Source: Chrysomallon squamiferum
Taxonomy: Eukaryota > Mollusca > Gastropoda > Neomphalida > Peltospiridae
DNA length: 47,500 nt
Assembly (NCBI GenBank): GCA_012295275.1
Contig: CM022673.1
Span: forward strand, 6,382,811 to 6,430,310
Direction of reading: 5' to 3'
The notes under the pieces were generated by a model that saw only the letters and a list, made by a program, of their open reading frames with translations, was not told the DNA's origin and did no database searches. Of this stretch, positions 1 to 36,018 are shown in pieces; within the stretch, counting starts at the first letter, position 1, and each line of letters opens with the position of its first letter. The translations under genes and the position numbers were made by a program.

Positions 1-391
1 TAAATAAATAAATAAATAAATAAATAAAATAAAATAAATAAATTAATTAATTAATTAAATAAAATAAAATAAGTATCATTCATTTACTTCATTTACTTAT
101 TATTGTTGTTGTTGTTACATTTTAAGTAATTATATTAAAAAATAATAACAAATATAACAAATATACAACATACATACATACATACATACATACATACATT
201 CATACATACATACATACATACATACATACATACATACACACACACACATACACACACAAATATATATTCTTTTTATTTAATTATTTAATTAATTTTTTAT
301 TTGTGGTATTTCACTATAAATCCAAAACCATTTTTTCAACAGATGATAAAATAACAAACTATACAAAAGAAAACTTCAAAATGTTACTCAC
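1..391. other. Intron of NWD-like gene, microsatellite-rich
   Basis: (TAAA)n at the left edge, (CATA)n at about 168-245, otherwise AT-rich; no exon seen left of 392. Related (AAAT)n/(ATTT)n tracts sit at 552-600 and 842-905 in the next intron. Confidence 0.85.
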
Positions 392-24500
<24,109 letters not shown>

Positions 24501-26062
24501 CCTTTCGAAATCACAAAGTGTTTTATTTATTCACGGAAGATTAAAAATGATTAAACCACAGATGTCAAAAGAGAATGTGAGATTATTGCCCACATTTGCG
24601 TAGTAGTTGAAGAAAACCAGAAAAGGACCTTTGGCGATGAAACATCGTCTTCGTATCTCTCGATATCTCACAGTTTCATTATTAACACACTAAAATAATT
24701 TAGTGTTTCTTCCACCTTTCTTCTTCTCTTTAATATATCAGTAGGATAAATAAATAAATAAATAAATAAATGTCACTGACTTGTTGTTCAAAATAAGGAA
24801 AAACCACACGTTTACAATTAGCGTCTTAAGATAAATTTAAAAAGAAACGGATTTCTGCCTCTTCGTCCAACAGCTACGAAAAACGAAGCCTTTCGTTAAC
24901 GCCATACATGCATTGGAAAATATCTTACACTTTTAAAAACACTCCACACTGAACGTTGAAGCAATGAACATTATCCCGAGACACAAAGTTAATGAATACA
25001 AGATTACGACAGATACGTGTACGGCACAATTCATGCCTTATCTCCTCGAGTGCCTATATATATATATATATATATATATCCGTCTCCGATTTAAGACTTG
25101 GGTTCTGTACATTCACAGGACATATTCGGATAATGTGTGAACAAATATTGATTACATTTCAGGTGAAACGAAGATAAAAAATATATATATATCTCATAAG
25201 ATAAGAGATTGTTTCAAATCAAATTTAAAAAAATTGACAATGGTCGAAGACGTCGTAACGCGTGGTTGCGGTATCCAAGGTTTTCAGATCACAAAAACAA
25301 GGGTCTTCTTCTTTCTTCTCTGCTGTTTGTTTTTAACAGCTCAAGATTATATTTTTTACAAACTATGTAAGATAATACCATTCTGTTTAACCGTGAGTGA
25401 CCATATAATTGTTGTTGAACACAAAAGGGTTAATTCGTTGGAGTGTGCGTGACAGCATGGGACTGTTACGGGGTTTTCATTGGCTTGGTGTAATACTTGA
25501 ATGTTCCTACTATTCTGTCACGGCTGATACTCAGTGAAGGACCCAGTGGGAGTTACTGAGATAAAGCAAGACAGTTCTGTGACGCACTATAATGGAACCT
25601 TTTTTTTTTTTTTTTTTTTTTTTCTTTAATTAGGACTATGTGGGGAATTCTCAAGTTCATTTTATTGGTCAGAGTCACGAAAGAGAAGTCAGCATGTTTT
25701 TAAAGCTGTGATTAATAGACAGATGAAGGAAGGAGGAAAAAAAGGACTCGTGGTCCGATGGAAAGACGGACAAATGAATAAGTAGATGGACGAAAAGATG
25801 ACAGACTGTCTGGATGAATTAATGGACGAATGGACAAGTGAATGGATGGATGGATGAGTGGATGGAAGGATTTGATAAACTCATATGTCACCGGTTGGAT
25901 AGGAAAATACACATAAGTAGTTTGTATATATATGTGGACATATACGTGTACATACATATGTACAAACATGCATATATACACAGATATAAAGAATGACAGG
26001 TAAACTAAAATAGAATTTGAACCTTTCATTATCAAAAACAAATTAAGCTTGCTGACTGTTTA

Positions 26063-26101
<39 letters not shown>

Positions 26102-29100
26102 CGCTATATAGAACTCAATATTTGACACGTAAAACCTCAGATATTTACAATAATAACAACACTTTTGCTTCAGTAAACAATCAAATACGAATGAAAACAA
26201 ATTACAAATAACCATTTAAGCTTTTCTAAAGATCAACACAGCATGAAGTTAATTGTTCTAGGCTAAAACGAATTTTGCTTTTATAAGCAGAATTATCGAA
26301 GATTAATCATAAACGTAATTATTTGTATTTTGTTTGTAAGGCATTAAAGAGCCATAAAATGAACTAACAAAAGAATATATCGAAATAAGCACAGTAAGCC
26401 TAGGAAAGATTCTAGAGGTTGTTGTTTTTTGTTATTAATGACTAACGTTTATTTTTATATGCAGTAATAAATTTTCCTTAATGGCGACACTTCGACCCGT
26501 CTGAAAAAGAAGGGAGGTAATTCAATCGTTAGGTGTTTTGTCACCAGTATAAAAGCTAAACCAAATGAGTTCATCTCCAACAAAGAAACATATTTTGTGT
26601 TCAGCTATTAAATGAAAATTATACGTTTCTTAAACAACGGTGGGGGGGGCACAACAAACAAGCAAAAAAAAAAAAAATAAATAAATGGTGTTCCAATTAT
26701 AGATAGTATATTTTATATACACCTTTCCATATATAGGATAAAACAGTAGCGGATTTTGAAATGGAAATTCCACTGTTAGAGAAGTAGGATCATTAGATGC
26801 TGTTGTTGTTGTTGTTGTTGTAAATGTAAGTGTTGTGATTGTTAACGATGATGCTATATCGTTATTCTGCTGTTTGATTTGTTATGAAGGATTTTTTTGG
26901 TGGCTTTTTCGTTTGTATGTATGTGTGTACATATATACTGCTGTTAATATACACTGTCATGTTCCTTTCTTAATGAGAACAGACTGCAGGTGTTTTAGTA
27001 AGGAAAGTTAATTCAGTGAGCATAATTATGATTAAAATACCTTTCTTGTCAACTTTCTTGAAGTAAATAGCATTAGCTATCTTTTCAAAAGTTTTTATTC
27101 GGTAACATTATATTACAATAACAAACTCTTCTGACCATACAAGTGCGCTCAAATCGAAATACATTTACATTTACGACTGTTATTAATTTTAGTTGTCGTC
27201 GTTGCTGCTTTCGCTCAAGGAGATTTCATCGTCTGGTGAGTGCTCGAGTGTGGCGCCTGCGTTGACTCAAAAAAAAACGTACAGCTACGGCCAAGAAGTC
27301 CGCCATTTATTATAGATGTAGCAGGAGCAAAATCATTTTAAGAGAATATTTATTTAAAGACAGCACTTCTGTCCGAAGATTATTGTGTCGTGTCGCATGC
27401 GTCATGCACAGACGTTTGTTGAATGTCACTTATTTTAATAAATAACGGGGTACTTACTCGTTTTACTGTTTTATATTGGTGACTGGTGGTTCTCATACTT
27501 GTGATGACCATACTGTGCGATTGTATTAACGTTATTTCAGTTTTATTTGATACGTGTACAGTGCTAAACGTTACTCGGCGACACTTGTAATACATAATGT
27601 GTCAAGAATATGTAGCTGGGTTCTTTTTTGAAGGGGTAAATACATTTTTGGTTTTTGTTGTTTTGATGGGAGTGCTCGTTTACTTTCCCAACCCCACCCC
27701 ACCCTTTTTCAGTTATTTTAATGGGGATTTTAAAAAAAAAAAAAAAATTAAAAAAAAATATTGTAAAAGATCCATCAAGAAACATAAATAATAAATTAAG
27801 ATTTTTTTTTTACATGTCCATATGCAGATATGAAAACGGTAACGCGGATCTTTAATGATTCAGTTATTTCTCAAAAATGAATAAATAAATAAATAAGACC
27901 AGATATGAGAGCAGAGCTCCAGTGCAATTCTATGTAAGAAACGATTCAATAACGTAAAAGACACAATTTTAACATTTTCTTTTTTGTTTTTATTTTCATA
28001 AAGCACAAATAAGATAAATACATGTAATTAATAATTATACAGCAAATGCTTTTTTCAGTCAACCATATCTGAAACAAATTTTAACTCAGAGAATTAACAA
28101 ATCATTCTAAATGAATTTAAAATCTGTTGTGTAGACGCATTCTGAGTAACAATTTTATTTTTATAGTTATTTTTTTGCTGATGTATGAAGCAATTCATGT
28201 CTAAATATTGAAGAAGGCACATACATTTTTGTTTCATAAAACAAAACCCAAAAATTTAAAAACGAAATTAAAGAGAAACAAAAAATGAATTAAACAGAAA
28301 TAACGATACATTATAAAAATAAAAAATCCATTAAAAACATAATAATAATAATAATTAATTAATTAATTAATGAAATAACAATGATGATAACAACAAGATG
28401 AAGATGACGAAAACAATATGTCCTATTGCTAGTAATTAAAATTTAACACCGTTTAAAAAATGTCAATACATTTTTGAAATAAATACATTTTTAAATTATA
28501 CTGACAGACCATTGTGAGAAAAAGAAACTACGATACTAATCCTTATAAAATTGCTGAGTAATAAATAAAATTTTAAAACCACCAGAATAAATAACATTTT
28601 ATTTCAGTAAAACCATTAACACTGTTAAACAAGGTGACATCTCACATCAAACTCTCAAGATACAAGTATCTAATCAGAGATGTAAAACGTGTCAGTTGCC
28701 TGTTTTTCATTTTACATCAGCAAGTCAACAATTACTAAAACGTGTAAAAAATTTATTTTTAAAATACCTTATATGTACACAGCAAAAACGTTAATCCTTA
28801 AAATTAATGTCTTTTAATTAATATATTGATAACGAGAGGCTTTTTATTTTTATTATTATTATTATTATTATTCAACATTTAAACAGTCTCACGTTATAAG
28901 CTGGGGACTGTTTTTTTTTTTTTTTTTTAATTTGGGGGGATGGGAGTATTTTTAATTTTTAATTTTTTTTTTTTTATTATTTACGGTCAGCAAAAACTCT
29001 AATAACTAAACGATAAAAACAACAAGCATGCACAATATTAAAACTACAGCTAAAAATAATTAAACGTCAGAATATACAGAATAAATTACACTTTTACAAA

Positions 29101-30262
29101 CAGTTTCTCACAAACACAAAGTTAGCACTTCGCACCAAATAGTAATGTGCCAAATTGAGCGTTAATTTAAAAATTAAAAAAAAAAAACATTTTTACTCAT
29201 CTTTTCTGCTCAAAAGGTTCAAGAATATTCTTAATTCAAATTAAACTCATTAAAAAAAATGTATATATAAAATTTAATTAGTTATTTAATATTTCCTGTA
29301 ATTTCACATACTGTTAAAATTCATTTTCAAATAATTTGTGGCCAATAATTATATCAATGAAGTCATGGCAAATATATATATATTTTTCATTAAAAACATT
29401 AATAATTTCTAAGGTAATTAAATTGAATTTATGGCTCTAATTAAAAAAATATATATTGGACAAAAACATTTACATGTAGAAAGAGAAAAATAACAGTTTT
29501 ATTAATTAATACATACATTTGATTCATACCGTCTTGGCAGTATTGTTAGCCTCAAAAAGTTGATAACGTTTTTAAATAAATTAAAAATTTTTTAAGTATT
29601 TTAGATTATTTAGAGAAAATTTTGAACAATAAAAAGCACACATACTGTGCATGCAAATTTACTCACCATGCATATAAAATGTGAGATACACTTAAAACAT
29701 CTCTTGAAAAAAACAACTATTATTTATTTCAAATTAATTAAGACTAACATATCATAGATTTATAAAAATTAACTTGTTTAAAAATGTTTTCCCTAACAAA
29801 GGCGTGTCTGTAATTAACATTTGCATGTTAAAGTTAAAAAGTGTATTTTATCAAGACCCACAGAAAATTTATACTGTAAAAAGCAAAATGACTGTTTTCC
29901 ATTAAAAATAACAAATAAAAATAAATATATTAAAATTTTAAAAATTTAGTTTTTCATTTTTATATTGAACAAACTTAATATTCCATTCACAACACCCATG
30001 ATCACAAAAATTAATCATTACAATATGTTGAAAAATAAATAAATAAATAAAAATAAAAATATATAAACTGATGACAATGCATCCATACATTTTTATTTTA
30101 TTTTACTTTTTTATATTTTTTAAATAAAACCGATTAATAATAAAGGAAACATGAAATTGTTTACAAAACAAGGTATTTTTAAGTTTAATAATTGAAATAA
30201 AAATTTCATTTCCTATTATCAATATACCCACAGTGGTACAAAATGTCTAAATTAAAAATAAA
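24501..30262. other. Intergenic DNA between NWD-like 5' end and MYB 3' end
   Basis: AT-rich, with poly(T) at about 25600-25623, poly(A) at 26065-26099, (TA)n at 25056-25079 and a small MITE candidate. One less AT-rich island at about 27180-27310 has AP-1 and YY1-like motifs. From about 28000 on it is extremely AT-rich and may be part of a long MYB 3' UTR. No gene supported. Confidence 0.6.
25443..25592. mobile_element. Possible small MITE with short inverted ends
   Basis: GTGCGTGACAG near the left end and, inverted, GTGCGTCACAG near the right end bound a 150-bp non-repetitive stretch. One mismatch in 11. No clear target duplication. Confidence 0.3.
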
Positions 30263-30632
30263 GTTGACCCTTGATTTCACAGACATTGGTTTTCCAGACT
30301 CTAGGAAATGCAGACCAAATCTTGAAAAATCTAAAAATTTGAATTTGAAACCTTACCTCTTAAGTCCCAACTATGTAATCATGGCAACCCTTTCTTAACC
30401 CACTTTCCATCAAAGTAAAGAGTAAATTTTACAATAATTATCCTAACAAATTTCACCCAACCTAGCCTACATTTTTCATTACATACACTGTATGTTTACA
30501 TTGTTTTTATGTCTGTATATTCTTCTTGCATTATTAATATAAAGCTGTTGTGTTTTAAAGTCTAATTTCCCAGAATTTCACTTTTTACAGACCAGAACTA
30601 AACCCTATTTGTCTGCGAAATCGAGGGTCAAC
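30263..30632. mobile_element. MITE-like element with 23-bp terminal inverted repeats
   Basis: The left end reads GTTGACCCTTGATTTCACAG and the right end, reverse-complemented, GTTGACCCTCGATTTCGCAG, both followed by ACA: 21 of 23 positions agree. The 370-bp interior has no long open frame. The ends resemble those of pogo/Tigger-type DNA transposons, so a non-autonomous relative is likely (inference). A TA target duplication is not clear. It lies about 1.8 kb downstream of the MYB stop. Confidence 0.65.
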
Positions 30633-31089
30633 AGAGTCAACTTTCAATCGTTTTACTTCTGATTAAAACGAGCCAATCGTGGTAATGAACAAATACTTCA
30701 GTTACCTCCAGTTTTCATCAGTGAACTCTAATGACAAAGGACAAAGATGCAACAAGCCACCGTTGCCTTTACATAGGCTGACATTTTCTCTTACTGTTTT
30801 CTTTTTTCAAAATCGGTTTAAGTCTTTTTAAACTGGTATTTGATAAAGCATAAATTAAAAAATGAACAACGACCGGAAGAAGGAAGCTGTCATTCAGTAG
30901 AATTTCCCCCAAACAATGCACCTTTTGCAGAAAGCAGCACAAACATCAGTGCTTCCTTAGAAAAACTAATATTTTCTATCGTCTAAGTAACAACACCAAA
31001 CATTTTAACTTTCCTAAAAATGACACAAAATATTTTTTATTTTCTTAGGAAATAAATAGAGGTTTATCTAAATAAATAAACACAAATAT

Positions 31090-31690
31090 GTGTAACTTCA
31101 TAGAAAAAAAAAAAGAAAAAAAAAAAAAGATTTTTACAAACTTGTACATATTTATAGAAATAAACACAAATTTGTAAACCTCTCTAGAAATTACATTTAT
31201 CTCTATAAAAATAAAAAATTTAATGCCTTTCTAGAAACATGAACATCTTCCTAGAAACACAAATATGTATCCCATCCTAGAAACAACACAAATATGCATG
31301 CCTTCCAAGAAACACGTGTATACTTTTCTAGAAACACAAGTATGCACGTTTTCCTGGAAAGAACACAAAGAGGCACACATTTATTCTTGAAAAAGAAAAA
31401 CGTATCATTCTAAAAATAACACAAACAAGTATACCTTCCTAGAATCAGTACAGTGTGTTTGCTTCCTTCAAACAACACAAAGCATAACACTCCAACTCTT
31501 CCTAGAAACAACACAGTACGTAACACATCAAACACAAACAGGCTCACCTTCCTGGAAACAACATGAACAAGTTGGCCTTTGTGCCTTCCCAGAAACAATT
31601 CAAACAGGCATGCCTTCCCAGAAACAACACAGATATACCTACCTAAACAAACACGTATCCTCCTAGAAAGAACACAAATTTGCATAACTG
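31090..31690. repeat. Degenerate ~35-50-bp repeat rich in TTC-N3-GAA palindromes
   Basis: The phrase TTCCTAGAAACAACACAAAT and variants (TTCCCAGAA, TTCCTGGAA, TTCCAAGAA, TTCTAGAA) recurs more than a dozen times. It lies in the 3' flank, possibly the 3' UTR, of MYB. It has no coding potential. Confidence 0.65.
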
Positions 31691-32103
31691 TCAAGATATA
31701 TAACAAAGAGTTCAATCCACAGAAATGATAATCATTTTTTCAGTCACATAAAAATTATCACAGATTTATCATAAATTCTGCTGAAACAATAAATTACAAT
31801 AAAAATGCTAGCATCTTGTAAGTCTTTCGTCACCGTGTACCAAAATGAAACCGTCATACCCACTCAGAAATTGTGTTTAGAATTTCCACAAATATGGTTA
31901 TGCATTCTGAGTTCTTGTAAATTCTGGCATTCATATAAAATATAACAACAATACTAGTTATAAAAATCTTTTTTTTTTTTTTTTTCACATTAATGATAAT
32001 GGTCACCGTCAATGAAATTGTTATCACCAGTCAATATGCATAGTTTTTTGTTTTTTTTTGTTCTTTTCTCAAATATATATTGCTTAACAAAAAGTAGATG
32101 CAA

Positions 32104-32109
32104 TTTATT
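32104..32109 (-). terminator. MYB: Possible MYB polyadenylation signal
   Basis: AATAAA on the minus strand about 290 nt after the MYB stop is the nearest canonical signal noticed. Many others follow in this AT-rich DNA, so actual use is uncertain. Confidence 0.25.
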
Positions 32110-32397
32110 CATCTAAAGATAAAAATGATATCTAATCTTGTAAATCAATAAATCCTGCCTATATGACATGACTGCAAAAACTGGTCGAGGGTGATGGTGG
32201 AGGTTTTTGAGGGGGTTTTTCTATATTTTTTTTCCTTTTTATTGGAAGTTTTTGGTTTTTTTTTATGGGTTTCACTGTGCTGTGATTGCTGAAACAGCAT
32301 TCAAGGTGACAAATAAAATGTAAGAAATATCAACCACACCGAGGACGAAACCGAACCTTTCTGGCTGAAAAACCAGAACTAAAAACCAATCCCATCT

Positions 32398-32511
32398 TCA
32401 CAGTACAAGTGTCCTTGGTTTCACGCCTGTAACATAGTGCTTGGCCAGCTCGGTCATTTCCATCTGGTCTTCTGTTTGACCACAGGCCACTCGCTCGTAG
32501 TTTTCATTGAG
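32398..32511 (-). CDS. MYB: MYB exon 18 (C-terminus, likely MuvB-binding)
   Basis: Acceptor ctgtttcag; residues 654-690 then TGA at 32400-32398. It contains LNENYERVACGQTEDQMEMT, then ELAKHY and a KPRTLVL end. The G-x-T-E-D-Q-x-x-M-T-E-x-A pattern stands where B-Myb has its C-terminal LIN9/LIN52 (MuvB) contact, so the protein may join an MMB/dREAM-type complex (inference). Confidence 0.9.
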   Translation of the reverse strand, partial: LNENYERVACGQTEDQMEMTELAKHYVTGVKPRTLVL

Positions 32512-35500
32512 CTGAAACAGAAATTAAAAAAATCTGAATTTCAGTATGTTTTTTCATATCATTGTTTTTTTGGACAGAAAAGGTGAATACTTGATTAAAA
32601 TCCTGTAGAAAAAACAAAATATAAATATATAATTTATTAATGAATAATTTTTTTTTTTTTTTTAAATCAGATAAATACTAGTTATACATAAAAAAAGACT
32701 GACATTTCACAAGAAAGTAATAATAATTTCATTCTTAGGAGTTAATAAAATATCATCAAAAAAATAAAATAAAAATTTTTGAAAAAAAATAAAATAAATA
32801 CAAACCCTGCTTTTAGGTGGCGTTTCAAACCTAATCCTCTTCATACTTGTTCTCTTTGGTTTGGCCTGCAACAATGAAATCAGCATTTTAATATAAGAAA
32901 ATAAAAGGTTAAAATGATTTTTTAATCAACACATTACTTAGAAAAACACTATATATAGCGACATATTTTCCTTTATTAATCAAGCAAAAATAAAAATGTT
33001 AGCATGTTATAATCAATTAACAATAAATTAAAATTAAAATTCTTTTCTTCCTTTTCCAGAAAGACTAAAAATAGTTTCTTATATATCAGTAATTATATCC
33101 AGCAAAGATATCAAATAATTCAAAATTAATAATAAATGTAAATATTAATTATTGATTCTAATATATATATTCAAAATCTACCTGGTTAAAAAACAGAACT
33201 ATTTATTTATTTATTTTGATAATCTAAAATATAAAAAAACATATAGGCATCAATGATAAAATGCAGTCAAGTTAATTCCAGAATGTATTCACGGTATTTG
33301 ATGATTTTGGCAGCAGATCTCCAAGCTCTTCGTCAGCTAGAGTGTCTTTGATGATGGAAGGTGGAGAAAACAGAAGACTGGAGTCACCAATGAGAGACTT
33401 GCTCTGAAATTAAATAACACAACAGTCTGCTTTATTTCACGCTCAAATAACACGTTTTTCACACCACACAGGATATGAAACAGACTGTAATTCATAACAC
33501 AGGAATTTCCTTTAAAACAATTTCTTCAGTATATTTTAATGTTTGTCAAACAGATGTTCTTCTCTTTTTTTTTTATTAATTGTGAGAAACTATGTTATCT
33601 TTTAAAAGAAAGACATTTGTTAAAAAAATTATTTCGAGAGTCTTTGATAAAACATCCAGAATTGGCAGGAACTGGAAAAACACTAGGAAATGGACCTCTG
33701 ACTCACATTTGAAACAATAGCATTTTTCCATTCCCCTTCACTACGTCTCTATAACAATAATCTTAAAAGTTTTAAATTACATATAAAAGGGCATGATAAC
33801 TATTCAGACTTTTTAAAAATATCTGTTTTAACAGCAGCAATCTCAAAACAAATCTTACTGGTGTCTCAGGGGATGACAGAAATGATTTTGTGCCGATGCA
33901 GTCCAACTTGTCATCTGACCACTTGTGCTGCAGAGACTGCCTCACGCACTTCGAACCCAAATGATGAACGTCCTTCAAAAACAAAAGGAAACAAAAACCT
34001 GAAGCTGTTTCACAAAATAATCAGCAACTTTTTGCAAACTGCAACACTCAAGGAAACAATCATGGAAATGTGAGCTAGAGGGAAAAAAAAAAAAAAAAAA
34101 AAAACTGCTCACCTCTTTGTTTGGTTTTCGCTTCGACTGGCGAGTTCGTGACGGAGTGATCCCTATGGACAGATCAGCCTCGTAACCCGTATCATACTCA
34201 GCCTGCAGCACCTCTCGCAAATCTGTCAGCTGGCCTGGACTCTTTAATTACAAATAAATACTTTAAATTAAAAAAAAAAAAAAAAACTCTGTTAAACAGT
34301 AAAACTTATTCTGAAAACAGAACACAAACAAGTTTTACAGAAACAACAAGGAAATGAAAAAAGGACACAAATATACGAAAATGAAATATTACTCCATATA
34401 CAACATTTTATCAGTAGAAGATATAAAAACAATAGATTTGTTACAACATCAATAAATTAATTAATACAGCTGACAGATACAACAAGATTGTCAATATGAG
34501 GTTATAGCAGAATGTTAATTTATAATCAGTACGAGATCTGTGTATTTTATTGTCAAAGCTATCTCAGAATTTATTTTTATTTAATTTACAACGTGACACA
34601 CAAGGCAAGTTTTCGAGTCAGTCTGCCAACCTGCGACTCCAACAAAACAAATCTGCATTCTGAGCAGAGAGTAGAAAAACTCACAAACTGTCTGGATACT
34701 CCAGACTTTTTCTCTATTTCAGCCAGAGCATTCTTGAAAGGCGTTGGAGTTCTTGGAGTCGAATCCATAACTGGATTGAGGACAGGAGTGTGCAGAGTGG
34801 AGCTGAAATAAAAAAATATATTAAATAAACGTTAAAGATCTTTTGTTTAGACAAAAACAGAATCCCCATATTTTTAGATAATTATGTGTTGTATCTTCTG
34901 AAGAACTAAACACATGTTAAAAAAAATAATATAAAAATGAATTTGAGGTTGTTTTGGGGGTGGGGGGGATTTTTTTTTTTTTTTTTTGCCAGAAATATCT
35001 ATAATTATTTTCTTTTTTTTTCACAAAAAATAGTATGGCATCAGATTATCAAAACCCTACTTTTCAGTCCTCTTCAAAATGGGTGTGGTCAGTGACTCTA
35101 CCCCAGAGGATGAACTTCGATTCTGGCGACTGACTGGGGTTGAAGTAATTCTGCCATTGCCAAATGGAATCTCAGGACTGTTTAAAAACTGTGAAAAAAA
35201 TTATAAATAATAATAATAATAATGACAAAAAAAAATACTTCAAATTAAAACATTCAGAAATGTATGCTTTTATTTACTTCTTTTTTTAATATTTGTTTCA
35301 CTTTGAACTTTTGTTTTATATATTTTCTAATAAAATAAAACTGTAAAATAAAGAAATAAAATCATACTTAAATGACAAAGAATTTTTAACACTAATTTTT
35401 TAAAACTAAATTGAAGTAAAAAGTAACAATAAATTAACATATGCTCATTTTTTTTTATTTTTTTTTTTTAAATTATTATAAATCTATAACAATCAAAACA

Positions 35501-35984
35501 AAGTGACACAAAAAAATAAATACTTACCTGTGAAGGTGAAAATGGCAGATTTTTTATTGGTGTACCCGTAGGAGTTTCAGGATCCATTTCGAGGAAATCT
35601 GGTTTCTCATTTTCATTCAGACCTTCCTCTTTTATATTAATGGTGTCCAGAATGTGAACATGCTTCTCTTTTGGAGGAGAAAACAAACTGGACAATGGCT
35701 TTGAGGTTTTCTAAAAATTGTAGAAAATAACAACAATCAAAAAGATTCTAGGAAACTCCATGAATTTTTATAGAACAGTGTGGATTTTATAAACCAATCA
35801 ATCTACCAATAATTATGTAAATTCACTGAAAGCTGAAGCCAACATTATTTTGCTCAAATCCAAATTTTAACAAAGAAACAAATTCACTTACATCAACAGA
35901 AAACTTTTTTAAAAGTTTAAACATCAATCAACTGCTCTCTGAAACATTCAAATCCACCTCAAAAACTTAAAATATATATTTCTC

Positions 35985-36018
<34 letters not shown>

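Noticed and set aside
34512-34811. 99-codon plus-strand open frame
   Set aside because: Antisense shadow of MYB exon 13, which carries the conserved PRTPTPFKNALAEIEKK block on the minus strand.
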